Assembly: GCA_949318235.1 (NCBI GenBank)
Contig: OX439130.1
Coordinates: 41,224,540 to 41,288,539 of the forward strand
Source: Ecdyonurus torrentis
Taxonomy: Eukaryota > Arthropoda > Insecta > Ephemeroptera > Heptageniidae
Length of the DNA: 64,000 nt
Direction: 5' to 3'
Shown here: positions 47,385-59,534 of the stretch, piece after piece
How the letters are laid out: every line of letters begins with the position of its first letter
Numbering within the stretch: position 1 is the first letter of the stretch
Position numbers and translations under genes: made by a program
Notes under the pieces: model-generated
The model's database searches: none
What the model saw: only the letters and a program-made list of their open reading frames with translations
What the model was told of the DNA's origin: nothing

Positions 47385-50300
47385 CAAAGGGAAATTATAT
47401 TCTGCTGAAAGACATAATTAGTGAAATTAAGGCCTGCTCTAAGGTTACTACTATTTTGATTTTTGGATCTAAAACAATTTTTATAGATTCTGATTTGCAT
47501 TTTAACAGTACTAATTTAGATTTATTTTCTCCTCACATTTCAGTGATGGGCGATAGAAAATTTGACATTAGTGGAATAAATGGAATCGATCAAATAGATG
47601 CTAAGAATGGTGGGGCTCCAGGGCTTACCGGCGATGCAGGAAAGCCTGGAAATCCAGGTCAACGTACATTCTGGAAATTTACTAATAATAAGCCAACACA
47701 TAGAAGGCAATAAGAGTCTTTCAATCATTGCAAATGGGGGTAATGGGGCTGATGGTCAAAACGGTGGATACGGTTATCCTGGTAAAAATGCTGATGTACC
47801 TCCGAAAATTAATGACAAATATAACAATAAGGGTTATTTCAGAAAAAAAATAGAAAAAGAAGGCTATACTCTAGAAGACAGAAATGTAAGAATTGGAGAC
47901 GAATATTACTGGAGTGTAATAAATAAACGTGGTTACGAGCCACCAGGTAATGGCGGTAATGGAGGAGTAGGTGGTATAGCAGGTAATGTTGGTGAGATTA
48001 CAATAATAACCACAGCAGGTCACGAGATAAAAATTACTAAAATCCCGGGTAAACCTGGAACAGGAGGAAAGGGTGGAATTGGGGGTAAAAACATTCATAA
48101 AGCAGTCGACAGAACTCATAAATGCCTCGAAATTAAGGGAACAATATGCGTGCCATTGTCTGATCGTGCAGTATGTGAAAACTATTACGATTACAATTGT
48201 AAAGGCACGGATGATATAAAATATTTAGAAAAAAATGATGCTAATGATGGCATAAGTAACAATAATTCATATGAAATTAAATCGCTAAAATCCATTACAA
48301 GTATCGATATTAATCCTGTACTCATAAAATATAAGTCCTTTATTCGAGAAAATTTAGGTACAAGTGTTTATGGAAATACAGATTTTCTGTCCTTTCTATA
48401 TACAAATTTAAATTTAATCAAAAAATGCTCAATAACGTGCTACTTGAAAGATTTCTTTGAAATTGAAAGTCAGTATCATTTTTTAATTGATAAAAATGTA
48501 CCCGTTGAAGAACATTATAATTTATTGAAATCAAGTATGAATATTGCAGTCAAAAATAATTATATTTCAGATTCAGAGTATGAATTTAAAATATTAAATA
48601 TGGCTTTGTTAACCAAATTTTCTACTATATATAAACAAAATATAATTGTGGATTTAAAAAGTTATATTGAAATTTCACTTAATAAAATAACAGACGTTGA
48701 ATCTCGGGGTAAGATTATTGTCATTGTACAAAACCAAGAAATGTTTGCCTCTGAATTAAAAAACTTAATTATTCAAGTTCATGATTTTACTGAAAATCAA
48801 ATTGAGAAAGAAATTGAGTTAATTAAAAGAAACATGCATAATGCAATCGTTTCTTTATTTAATGAAACTAAAGAACTAGAAAAAGATTTGCATACAAAAA
48901 AACTTGAATTAGTTGAAAAGGAATTCCAGGTGCAAGAAAATATGAAAAAAACTGCAATGATTGGATTTTTAAATGTTATAGCGACAGGAATAGGAGTTAT
49001 TAAACCGTCAGTTGGAGGAATACTGAGCAGTTCATTAGGAATTATTGAGGGTCATTCTTTAACATCTGTCGATATTTCCAATATTAATGATAAGCCTGTA
49101 GTGCCGCGTTCAATGTCTGATGCAGCACAAAATATTGATTTTTTTTTCAAAAACAACCATGAAATGGCCATAAATGAACTAATTTTATCCCTAGATCAAG
49201 TTTTAGATATGGGAGAGGAAATGAAGAATTTTTCTTCTGAAATTGAAAATGCAAAATTTCGTATAAAACAATTAAAAAATAATATAAATTATACAAATAT
49301 AAATGCCACAAAAAATCATGCAGAGAAAATAGTTTCAGGGCTGAAAGATATTTTAACAAATGCTAATAAGGACGATTTTAAAAATACTAAACTTTCCACT
49401 GCAGTTAAGTACCTAGAAAAAACTGGCCAACTTTTTAAAGTGGGTGACACTGCCATACGATATTTTCAAAAATATCAAATTGAAGAAAACAAAGCCGTGC
49501 TAATAAACAACGCAATAAGCAAAGTTAACAAGGATTTACAATATATTGCTTCATACGAAGAACAGATATACACAAAGATTGGTCCTTTATTCGCGCAAAT
49601 GTACAACGATCTAACCAAATCAATTAACTCAGCACAAAATGAAAACCAGGTTTCATTGCAAATAAGTAATTGGAAAATTCAGTCATATTTAAAAGAAATA
49701 AAAAACTTAATACTCAAATTCACTCAAGATTTCAAAGTAGAATTAGATTTCTTACATATTTTTTCTCGTTTAGAAGAGTTAATCAACTTAGTAACTAATT
49801 TATTAGATCATGCTCAGAATTATCAATACCAACAAAAGTTAACAAAATTTATAGCTGACGTAAATAATGCCAATTTTGAAACCTTAGTTTTTACGGATTC
49901 AGAATTCAGAAATAATTACAATAAATTATTAATAACAATACAAGGAAACTTATTATTTGATGAATACAATAAAATTAAAACTGCATTTGAACAACAAATT
50001 TTTCCGTTTGCTGCAAAAGAAATTAAAATTCTCAACTTAAATACAAAAAGCAATAATTTAAATGAATTGATTCATTCAGTCAAGAAAAATATTGTTTCAA
50101 TTAACGATATGTTAATTAAAATGAAATCAAGTATCAGCAATGAATTGGATGCGAATGTTATTTTAACTGAATTTAATTCAATTTTTAAATCAAGTTACCC
50201 TTTTTATGTATGGGACAATGCAAGGTTTGAAAAGGAAATTAATAACTTTTTATCTGGAATTGAAATTACTGCAAAATCTGATATATTTGATATCAAAAAT

Positions 50301-50777
50301 AAATACAACGCTATAAAATTTAATTTAATTGAACTAAATATAACAACTGTAAATCCAAACCTACAGTCTGAATTGGATAATATTTTAAATAATTTTACAG
50401 TAGAAATGACACACTTTGGTAATTCTTATTATAAATGTGCTAATTCTTATTATTTGGTCCACGGAATGTCATTTAAAATAATTCATGGATTTGAAAGACG
50501 AAATGATTTACCATTGACTAGAAACTCAGTTTATGACAAAATTAGAGAACGTGATATTTTTATGAGTCCTTACGCAATGTGGAGCTTAAAATTGGTACCC
50601 AAATTACAACAAGATTTAAATTTGTTAAGGAAATTCAAAAGTCAAGTTAATTTAGAACTTATTGGTAAGGGTCAATATGTATTAGAGAATGCAAATGTAT
50701 GTTTGGAAGATTTGAAAAATTATTATGATGTTTATCGTAAAATTGATCCCGTTGAAATTCTTAATAATAAGTTTTAA
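45783..50777 (+). CDS. Secreted/luminal AIG1-like GTPase with collagen-like and coiled-coil regions (intronless, frame broken twice)
   Basis: Signal peptide (MKLLLLIILCELILVSPQ), then a G domain: P-loop GTTGTGKST at residues 50-58, DFAGFSDTR at 114-122 as G3, and TKVN at 190-193 as G4. The DxxGxxDTR wording recalls AIG1/GIMAP-like and related septin-type GTPases. A helical region follows, then a Gly-rich collagen-like segment, a four-Cys patch (about 48120-48205), and about 850 residues of mostly helical sequence. The only strongly hydrophobic part of that tail is at about 48941-49060. The frame is 0 to 47384, +2 to about 47660, then 0 again to TAA at 50777; AATAAA follows at 50800. Total length would be about 1664 residues. 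Such a GTPase with a signal peptide is unusual, because GTP is scarce outside cells. It may be a recent pseudogene, or the shifts may be assembly errors. I do not recognise a named family for the whole protein. Confidence 0.65.
47378..47665 (+). CDS. GTPase gene, segment 2: shifted frame with collagen-like start
   Basis: Frame +2 relative to the flanking segments is open here. It reads KVTTILIFGSKTIFIDSD, later DISGINGIDQIDAK, and then GAPGLTGDAGKPGNPGQ, five Gly-X-Y triplets. Past about 47665 this frame loses the glycine pattern and stops at 47713, while frame 0 picks the pattern up. This locates both shifts to within some tens of bases. Confidence 0.7.
47666..50777 (+). CDS. GTPase gene, segment 3: Gly-rich, Cys patch and helical tail
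   Basis: An open frame of more than 1030 codons. The ATG at 47598 is not the true start, as the first 20 or so residues are in the wrong frame. Gly-rich blocks (NGGNGADGQNGGYG, GNGGNGGVGGIAGNVG, PGKPGTGGKGGIGG) precede four cysteines. Long Lys/Glu/Asn-rich helices follow, interrupted by MIGFLNVIATGIGVI and GGILSSSLGII near 48960-49050. The frame stays open over 3.1 kb with 30% GC, which argues for recent selection. Confidence 0.75.
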
Positions 50778-50799
50778 TTTTAGGAGGGTGCAAGAAAAG

Positions 50800-50805
50800 A
50801 ATAAA
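50800..50805 (+). terminator. Polyadenylation signal of the GTPase gene
   Basis: AATAAA 23 bases after the TAA stop. It is a common hexamer in AT-rich DNA, but the position suits a short 3' UTR. Confidence 0.4.
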
Positions 50806-51843
50806 TAAGTAATTTATTCTGTATTTATGTTATTATAGCATAAATGATGGTAAATAAGAACAACATAAATAATCTTGCTATACATCACAATATTTATGGT
50901 ATATACGTAATAACATTATTATGCAGTATAGTATAGATTATTCTGTCGTGAACAAATTGTGCTGTTATTGAACTAGCATAAATATTACGTATTTATTTTT
51001 GCACGTACGTGTGTCAGAGATTTTCTTGCATATGTATATACAATTTCAAAGTATATTTTTTAATGCAATGCAATTTATGTTACCGGCGCTACGCACTATA
51101 GCTAATCACAGGTGGTGTGTTTAAAGGTGGAATGATACCAATTTCACGCCCTTTAGTATTAAACCACCCTCTTATTTCTTATTTTATTGTTATTATTATT
51201 TTTAAGAAAGAGAAAAAAGTACGACATCGAAACTGGCACATAACACATGATGGTTATAACACATTTACATGCTATTTAATATAACCCTTTTTACTTTCGC
51301 CGGTGATACTTATTGCATTGATTATTCATTCTTTATATCTTGTTATTTTTAATAAAATTAAATTGACAACTGCTTATTTTAACCACAACCTGCATGTACT
51401 TGACAATACGTCATTCTGTACACTATAAAATTTTATATTATGTTTAGTTCGCAGGGAAAAAAAATCAACATATAATTATGTAAAAACTGTAAAATTGTCT
51501 TGTAATATTTTTATATTGTAAATTAAGTTTTGAATGGGCAGTATATATTAATAATTTTGCTAACTGTCTGAAGTGAAAGTGATGGAACAATTTTATTATG
51601 ATTTTTATGTATTTAATGTATTTAATGCTGATAAAATGCTAAACTTGATATTACCTTAAGAATAAAATATATTATATAATTATGGTTATTAATATATTAT
51701 TATTAATATGCATGTAATTATTGTTAAAAAAAAGTAATAAAATTATTTAACTCTGAAATGAATGTCTTTTATTTTGTTTCTATAAATTACCAACCTGAGT
51801 CAATTAATGACTATTTTAAAGACTTTTAATACGTACTATAATA

Positions 51844-51883
51844 GAGTATTCTAGAAGGGGGTACCCTTCTAGAGTACTCTAGT
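51844..51883. repeat. Short palindrome
   Basis: GAGTATTCTAGAAGGG and its near-complement CCCTTCTAGAGTACTC form a 40-bp inverted repeat with almost no loop. Purpose unknown. Confidence 0.7.
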
Positions 51884-54800
51884 ACTATACTTTAATGTAA
51901 AAATTCTATACTCAATTAATGGCAATTGAGAAGTATTGAATTGAGGGAAATTTTGATGTCATCTCCAAGCCTACATAATCTGGATATCCAAAATTTCAAA
52001 TTTCATTTTTTTAGCTTGTATTTAGTTCAGGAGATAATAAGTTATTAAAGGTTTTATTAAAGCGTCTGCCATTATTAATTGAATCTGGTTAAGTCAGTTG
52101 ATTTTTTTATTATGATGTAAAAAAAAAATTATAAAATGTAATGCTAAATATTGAACCAACCAATAAGACCTTGGTATTGGTTGGATGTATTACGTGTTGA
52201 TTCAATAATAATAATAGAAGACCATGAATAGAAAGTGTCATATTTAAGAATTAGATCTCTTCGTTATTAACATTACTTATATTACTATATTTGAAATAAA
52301 ATAATAATTCTTGTCTTCTTCCTTATAATTATCATATTTAAATATATTGTAGAGAAATTTTAATTGATATCTATAAGCGTAAAAGCACTTACCTTTTGAT
52401 ATTATAGTTTGATTTAACAATAATAAAACTTTATCAGCATCAATTTTTTCATTACATCATGCTGAACTTGTCTTAAAATACAACTAAATATAAGTTTCAT
52501 TGACAACAAACTTATGCTAATGTAAAATGATTTGATAAGATAGTCACGTTTACGTAATATTTGTTTATATGTTTCCTCCATCTCTACGGAAACCGAAGAG
52601 CGACAACACATGCGTACGTAATTAAACTACTACACGAGGACGTGACTTGGGAACATAGTCACAGTTCACACAGCGAGGAGAATCACATTCTAATTATCTA
52701 ATACTTAAGTTTCCTTTATTTATTATCTTTTAATCTAAATGAATCTAGCGCTTTTGTGTTTGTTATTTTTCATTATCTTTTATATCAAACAAAAGTGTAA
52801 CATTTTTTTTTATTATTATTATTTTAAATCATAATTCATATTTTTTTGTCCTTTATAAAGACTTTTCATTAAATGAAATTTATAAAATGTGTATATTGGT
52901 AGCTCATGTCAAAATAAGTTACTGTAAAAACAAAGAAATTATAGTTTACACCTAAATTAATTTTTAAACATACAAAATACGTATATACTACAGTAAATTC
53001 AATTCATGCAACAATATTTACTAATGAGCTTTTTATATACATTTATAATTTTATTTGTTTATTTATTAAATGTGCTTTGCAATAAATAATTTTTATTGCA
53101 ATTAAATGTTGTAATATTTTTTTAATTATTATTTTTCAAATATATTCATTAACGTATGAATGACGTGTCACTGTAAAAACAACAACAAAAAACGATATGA
53201 TTCACTTGATTTGCATATTATAATTTATATAAAAAAAAGTAATCCAATATATCGATGTTATTATAAGAAAATGAAAGTTTAGTTAATTATTTTAAGAAAC
53301 TTTATTAGCTGTAGTACTGTCATTAGTCATTATATTTGTGTTTGAATAATTAGAAATGGAAAATTAAAAAAATAAAACTACCCATAAGATGTATAAAAAA
53401 AAATGAAATGAAGTAGTGTAATATAAAGTTAACCAAATTAAATCATTATTTTGGCACTTTAGAAATTTCCAATTTAAATTATAATTCTAGACAAAGTGCG
53501 ATGAACATTCACACATTCACCTAAATTATAATTTTCATCATAATTACGTATGCTCGTAAATTTAACCATATATCTTGTAAGAGTTCTGTATTTTTAGTTT
53601 AACCTTTTGTGTACTCGTTGAAAGTGACTTTTTACTTTAAATACTACCTGAAGGTTCATGAAAAAAAAATTGAATGAGCCTTGAGATTTAAATGTTAAGA
53701 AAGAAGATTTAGAAATATATATTCTTTATAAAACATTTCTATAAACAAAAATGACAATTTTTTTGTGGTGTCACGTATTTGGTCTTCGTATAAATGAGTG
53801 CTTCTTTCGTAAGTTAGTAACCTTGCTAATTAATTAGCAGAATCAAAATGCATTTCAGGACAATTTCATAGTCGTAACGAGGTGAATTACTTAATTATCA
53901 TTTTTATTTCTAAGCTTTTAAGTTAGCTTATTTATTTAATAACTTATTTATTTGTTTCATTTTAACATTTTAATTGAATTTGATTTAAAACTGACCTATA
54001 CAATAAGTAGAAAAACAAAACATATAACAAAAATTAAATCAGTTAGTCATAATATATCATATTAAACTTTAATACATAAAAATGTACAATAATTATTAAC
54101 ACAAGAACTTTAGTACTATATAATTCAGGGAAAGTAAAAGGGGAGCTTTTGCAGGTGTTCAAATCAATGTTCAAATGCACATGCAAGTAAAGTAAGTTGC
54201 ATAAAAAAACAAAAGTTATTTGGAGCAAATATAAATTATTTAATTCAAACAAACTACATAGCTACAGGATAATAAAATATTGTGGGTGGTTTACTTTATA
54301 CGACGATTTATCGTTACATTTTTAGTTTGTCTATATCTGTTCTAATTATATCAGGAAATGAAATTTGTTTTCATTTTTGTTCACTTATTATTTTTACTTG
54401 TATTCACGTAATGTTTATTATTATACAATGGAGTAATATAATATATGTTTTTATTGTTTTTTTATTACATTCCAGAAGACGTGCTTCCATTGTTTATAAT
54501 TATATTTTATTGAACTGTTGGTAGTGTAGCTTCACTTCGGCAAGCAATACCAAAAATTATAAAATTTCGTGCTAAAAAATTATATCATTCATTTCACGAT
54601 TTAACTGTTTATAAATCCATATAGTATAGAGAATAAGTTTCAAATAATGACTTTAAAATTAACATAAATTAATTGTAGTATTTATATACTGACAGATACA
54701 TATTACTTATTTATAAGTACTGTATTTTATTATAATTGTCACTAAAGATAATAATATCGCATGTTTCTTGAAATAACAATGCAGTCGTATAGTATTTTCT

Positions 54801-56526
54801 TTAGGAAAAGAAAAGTATGTATCGTAGGGAAAAATCACAGTAGTTTGTGAGATTTTTTTATATAATATATATAAACATAGAGATAGAAAATCCCTTTTCA
54901 AATAAATTATATGAGTATGGAAATATGCATATAATTATTATAATAAGATGTAAAGCAACGTATTTCAAAGTATACATGAATTTTTGAATTTTCAAATCTC
55001 CAAAGCACCGACTGATTCAAAATGAAATGACCTAGCAAGTTTTAACTTTAGAGGGTTGAATTGAATAGAATTTTATTTTATTTTCCCAAACTGTAAAGTA
55101 GAGAAGTTTTTATTAAAATTTTAATGTAAAATCAATAAAAAAAAGGTCGATTTTAGTTTCTTTTTCTTCTGTTCTGTTTAGATTGGCTTAGGATTTTCAC
55201 CCATGCAGCCAGGATCTGCTTTATTTGTTTTAATAACTAGTTTTATTGTTACATCTTTTTTTTAAAGTCTTTAACTTTTGACAACTTATATTGTATCACT
55301 TTGTTGTTGTTTTTTTGTTTTTGTTTTTCGATTTCCTAAATATAAAATAAATTAATATTTTGTTCAAAAATTCTAAATTATATCATATATCTTGCAAATT
55401 TGATTTTTTTTTAATATATTTTTTTTAGAGTTATTTAAAATAATGTTTATTGTTATTTTTACGCTTTTCATTGAAGCTGGGGACTCTTATTCTGCAATCA
55501 ACACCCGTGTCATGGCCATACTTTGACGGATGCATTATACTGTATGAATGAATAACTTATTAATTACGTTATACTATGAAAATAGTGCAAATGAACACAT
55601 ACGAAATGGTATAAAACTCCAAGCACCTAATTTGAGCTTCCAATGATATGTCAATAAACCTCAGCAAACAAAAAGTGAGTCCTTTTACTTTCAGCTGTAC
55701 ATACTGCATACAGTAATGTGAATCATGCATCATCTATACATTGCGTAAATCAAGTACGTAATTCATGAATGACATTCTGTTAGTAATATCTTTTGTATGT
55801 GTTTTGACTGAACTATAGAGTCTATTACCTTTGTGTTGAAATACTGAAACATTTAATTTTGCATTTAATTTTTTTTTTTTATGAAAAACAACTATTGAAA
55901 TGAAATTTCATAGGTATAAACATTATCTGTGAGTGGATATGTTTAAAATAATCCACAAATATTCCTTGAAATGTAATTGAAGCAATGTTGTATATAAATT
56001 TAATTGTTATAGAACTAATTTTGTACTTAATAGGGTACAATTTAATTAAACACAAGAATAAGAAAACAAAGATTCACAAGCCATTAAGTGATGATTACTT
56101 TGCACAGTTATTACTTATAATTGTTATTTTAACTTGAGTGAGCTTGATAGCTGCAACTTTGTTAATTAGTAGATCAATTAAAACGTGTGGAGATAAAAGT
56201 CTAAATATCAAACAAATAATGCATGCAAATAGGAACACTACTGCTTTAATCCAAGATAGTTTTCTTAGTATAATTATTTTTTTGATTTTATGAACTATTT
56301 TCAAAAGTTATAAAAATTAAATTTTTAAAACTTCGTGCACAGAAACTGAACAAGATTAAACACTATTTTATATATATATATTTTTTTTTTTTTATGAAAC
56401 GCTGTGCATGGTTTGGACGTAAAAAATTTGTCTCTACCGCAGAATTTTATATAAAAAAAAAAAAAAAAGTGTATGAATTGAGATGAGCCTGTCCGCTTTA
56501 ACTTTGCCACTATTTTGAAATATTAA

Positions 56527-56864
56527 AGGAATAGACCAGAGAAAAACATAAGCATTTATATCACAAAACACTTGATGGGACTTACATTAAATAAATTTAG
56601 TTTACAGTATCTCAAAACCCAACAGTAGCTCCGTAGCAGTGATCAGAAAATTCAATTTATGCAACCCGCACAACATTTTCATACTAATTTTTGCATATTT
56701 CTGACGTCATAAACATAAATTTTCATGCATACTTTACAGTTTTTTCACGCTCTCTCGTGGGACTACTTTAACATTTTGGTAAAAATTGTCAACAGTTTTG
56801 AAGATCCCATTTCGTGCATGTTAATTCATTAAAAAGCACATGTTGCTTTATGTGGTCTATGGCT
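56527..56864. mobile_element. TTAA-flanked MITE-like element
   Basis: TTAA on both sides, with ends AGGAATAGACCA and TGGTCTATGGCT that are imperfect inverted copies. The element is 338 bp and has no ORF. TTAA targets point to a piggyBac-type source. Confidence 0.5.
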
Positions 56865-59380
56865 TTAATTTAATAAAATTACATATAAATGAATAATAAT
56901 TATTATAAATTATTCATTAAAACTCTGCACAATTCAAATTATTTATTTAACAGCAGACAAGTCCAACGTCCAACTACAATTTAGAATACATAATATATAA
57001 TAAAACAAATCAATACACATTATACATTATAAAAAATATATGTTTTATAAAACAAAGAGAAATTCATTGATTTTAAAAAGAAGTAATAGTTTAAAAGAAA
57101 TGATTCAACAAATTTTAAGTTTAAGTATATATTATTATGATGATTTGCATGTTATAAATTTGTAAAAGTTTATTCAGTAAGAAGAAAAGACGAGTCCTCA
57201 TCAATTAATTATTGTATTGTGTAATAAAATATATTTTACTATTTTCTTATATATATATACGTACTGTATACGAACATTAAAAAGTACGTGCTTTCATTGT
57301 TTATACAATTTTATAACCTGTCGATTCACTTCGGCACGACATGACAAAAAAGAAAGAAAAAAAGTCACGGTGACATAAAATTATATCATTCAATGTATAA
57401 AAGTTTGAATTATAGAAGAAAAAAATAGAAAACTTAAAATTAACATAGCATGATTACATTTTGCTCTGTATTAGTATTTGTAATGCATCTCATTAATTAA
57501 GTATAATTATATAATGTATTTTTTTTTTATAAAACAATATAACGTGTATTTTCCTATAAGAAAGCAAAAGTTTATTTTGTTCAAATAGAGAAGATATCAT
57601 CGTAAATTGTGTGAAGATATGCAAATATGGAGAAAGAATAACTTTTATAAAAAAAAATACTACTTTTACTTGTTATTTAGAAATCAATTTTTGTTCGCTT
57701 CATTTTATAATTGAGGAAACTAAAACTTTATTCTTAACAAAGATGTTGCTAGTCTTAAAATAATTACATGACAGATATATTTAGCATTTTATTGTGAAAT
57801 AATAAGTTATAGAAATTTGAATGGAACATTTTTTTTATTGAGAACTAAATTCTTTGTGTTTTGTTCTGTCTTCATTTAAACATGAAGGAAAAACTAACCA
57901 ATCAAATTAAATTGATGCTATATGTAAAGTAAAATATTTATTTATGACGTCATCTATTTTAAAGTGACTTAATTATACATACACTTTATAAACGAGGCAA
58001 TGTTCGTATTGGAATTTATTGTCATATAACAGCTCTAATTTGTTGTTGTCATATATTTTGCCACTTATATCAAATAATATATAGAAAATATGCAAGTGGA
58101 TTTTCTAAGTATTATGTATTATTGGTTGCATTGAAGTTCTGCTCACTTTTTAATCCAAGTTTTGCTTTACTACAACTCAACAATGAGAGTTTTTTTTTTT
58201 TAAATCAATGTTTGTGCCACTGATTTCAAAAACTTATATTTTATAAAAATAATAGCATTAATAGCAAAAGTAAAAAAAAAAGAGGAAGAAAATAATACAG
58301 TGTCAATAGCAATCTTACTTAAAGGGGGATTAGGTAAAAAAAAAAATCCAGAGCTCAACAATGATAACAAAATACTAGCAGACAAATTACGTTAATGTTC
58401 CCCTCTCAATTCACCATGATGTCTTATTGGGGATTGAAGCAGCTATGACTCAAGTTAAAAACTAACTTTTCTCGATACTCAAATTTTTACTGTAGCTTAT
58501 ACTATACTACATAAGCTATTGTTTTCCTGAATTTCATAGACTAGTTTTTTTTTTTTTTTTTTTTCCCCCTTTAATAGTTATTATTTTATCTAATTGACTT
58601 TCAAATTCAGGAAAACTAAAGCCTCAAGGCTCAATAATCTAGATAGTAAAAATTTCAGTGTGGAAAAAATAATCAAACTCAAGTTATGGTTTCTTCATTC
58701 CCCCATAAGAAAGTATATTAAATCAAGATACTAAACGATAAAGTCTGCAATCTGCAATCATTTTATTAATATTATTGGGCTCAGAATTTGATTATTATTT
58801 TTACTAAACTCACCTTTGCAAGTCGTCTATCATTTTCAGTTTGAACTTGGAGGCTTAATAAAAATAGATCACAAGATATAAATTGAACTTGATCTCTTCT
58901 GTTTGATTATCAAAAGTAAAACATTTTCTACTCACATGGTATTGTAGTACGTATAATTAAAGAAACGTATTTATTTTTATAATTATAATTTTACTAAGAT
59001 GAATAACACTTAAACAATTACCTACATATCCTTTAAAGTAAATTGATTTCCCTGGTAACTAGTATGACACCAATATACAAGCATGTAAAAGTAGGTGCTC
59101 ACGCATTCATCACAACAAAATTATTTGAAAAGAAAAAAAAAAGTTACAAAAATATACATAATTAGATAATGATAATTTATCATCACTTAAAAATATTATA
59201 TTTTAAGTAAAATCCGGAAAGTTGTAACTATATATATTGATATTTGTATTCTTATTATTATAATGATTAGAGCTGAATTTGTATGTAATGTTATGTTAAC
59301 GAAAGGGAGAGGGAAAGGTGAGAAGGTAGGCGGTACGGTGCGGGATAAAGAAAGAAAGCGGCCTGTGACCCACTCACTTT

Positions 59381-59418
59381 AATATACACACGCGGAGTTC
59401 AGACAGTACACTTCATTC
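59381..59418 (+). promoter_or_regulatory. Likely core promoter of the secreted-protein gene
   Basis: AATATACA at 59381 is followed 34 bp later by CTTCATTCTT, an initiator-like sequence; TTCAGAC at 59399 is an alternative. Both lie 20-35 bp before the ATG at 59433. Confidence 0.35.
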
Positions 59419-59432
59419 TTAATTCTGCTGAG

Positions 59433-59534
59433 ATGCGGAGAACACAAGGCATCATGAAGCACCCGGTGTTTGTTGTGATTGTGGTATCTGCTTTGTTGCA
59501 GTCGAGTTACGCGCAACAGTTTAATAGTTTCCAG
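59433..59534 (+). CDS. First exon of a secreted protein: signal peptide
   Basis: 34 codons from ATG to a strong CAG|GTAAGT donor, phase 0. The sequence is MRRTQGIMKH, then a hydrophobic PVFVVIVVSALLQSSYA core, with cleavage likely before QQFNSFQ. Either of two Met codons (residues 1 or 8) could start it. A possible TATA/initiator pair lies just upstream. The mature protein is encoded further right; no second exon is evident within 4.4 kb, so its identity is unknown. Confidence 0.7.

Larger units (their letters stand above)
50778..59432. other. 8.7-kb intergenic region
   Basis: AT-rich throughout. The start holds the 3' UTR and an AATAAA for the GTPase gene. I see one small palindrome (51844-51883), one TTAA-flanked MITE (56527-56864), and no supported coding exon or RNA gene. 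Confidence 0.6.

Noticed and set aside
47385..47660. A small intron as the cause of the frame change in the GTPase gene
   Set aside because: The shifted segment itself encodes the expected Gly-X-Y triplets and an ordered stretch before it, so it cannot be removed as an intron. No suitable GT-AG pair explains both shifts.
47598..47665. ATG at 47598 as start of a separate 1059-codon gene
   Set aside because: The first 20 or so residues are out of frame with the collagen-like segment in the overlapping frame. The long frame is the continuation of the GTPase gene.
52414..52611. Small minus-strand frame in a less AT-rich patch
   Set aside because: No homology, no splice partners, and the length is expected by chance.
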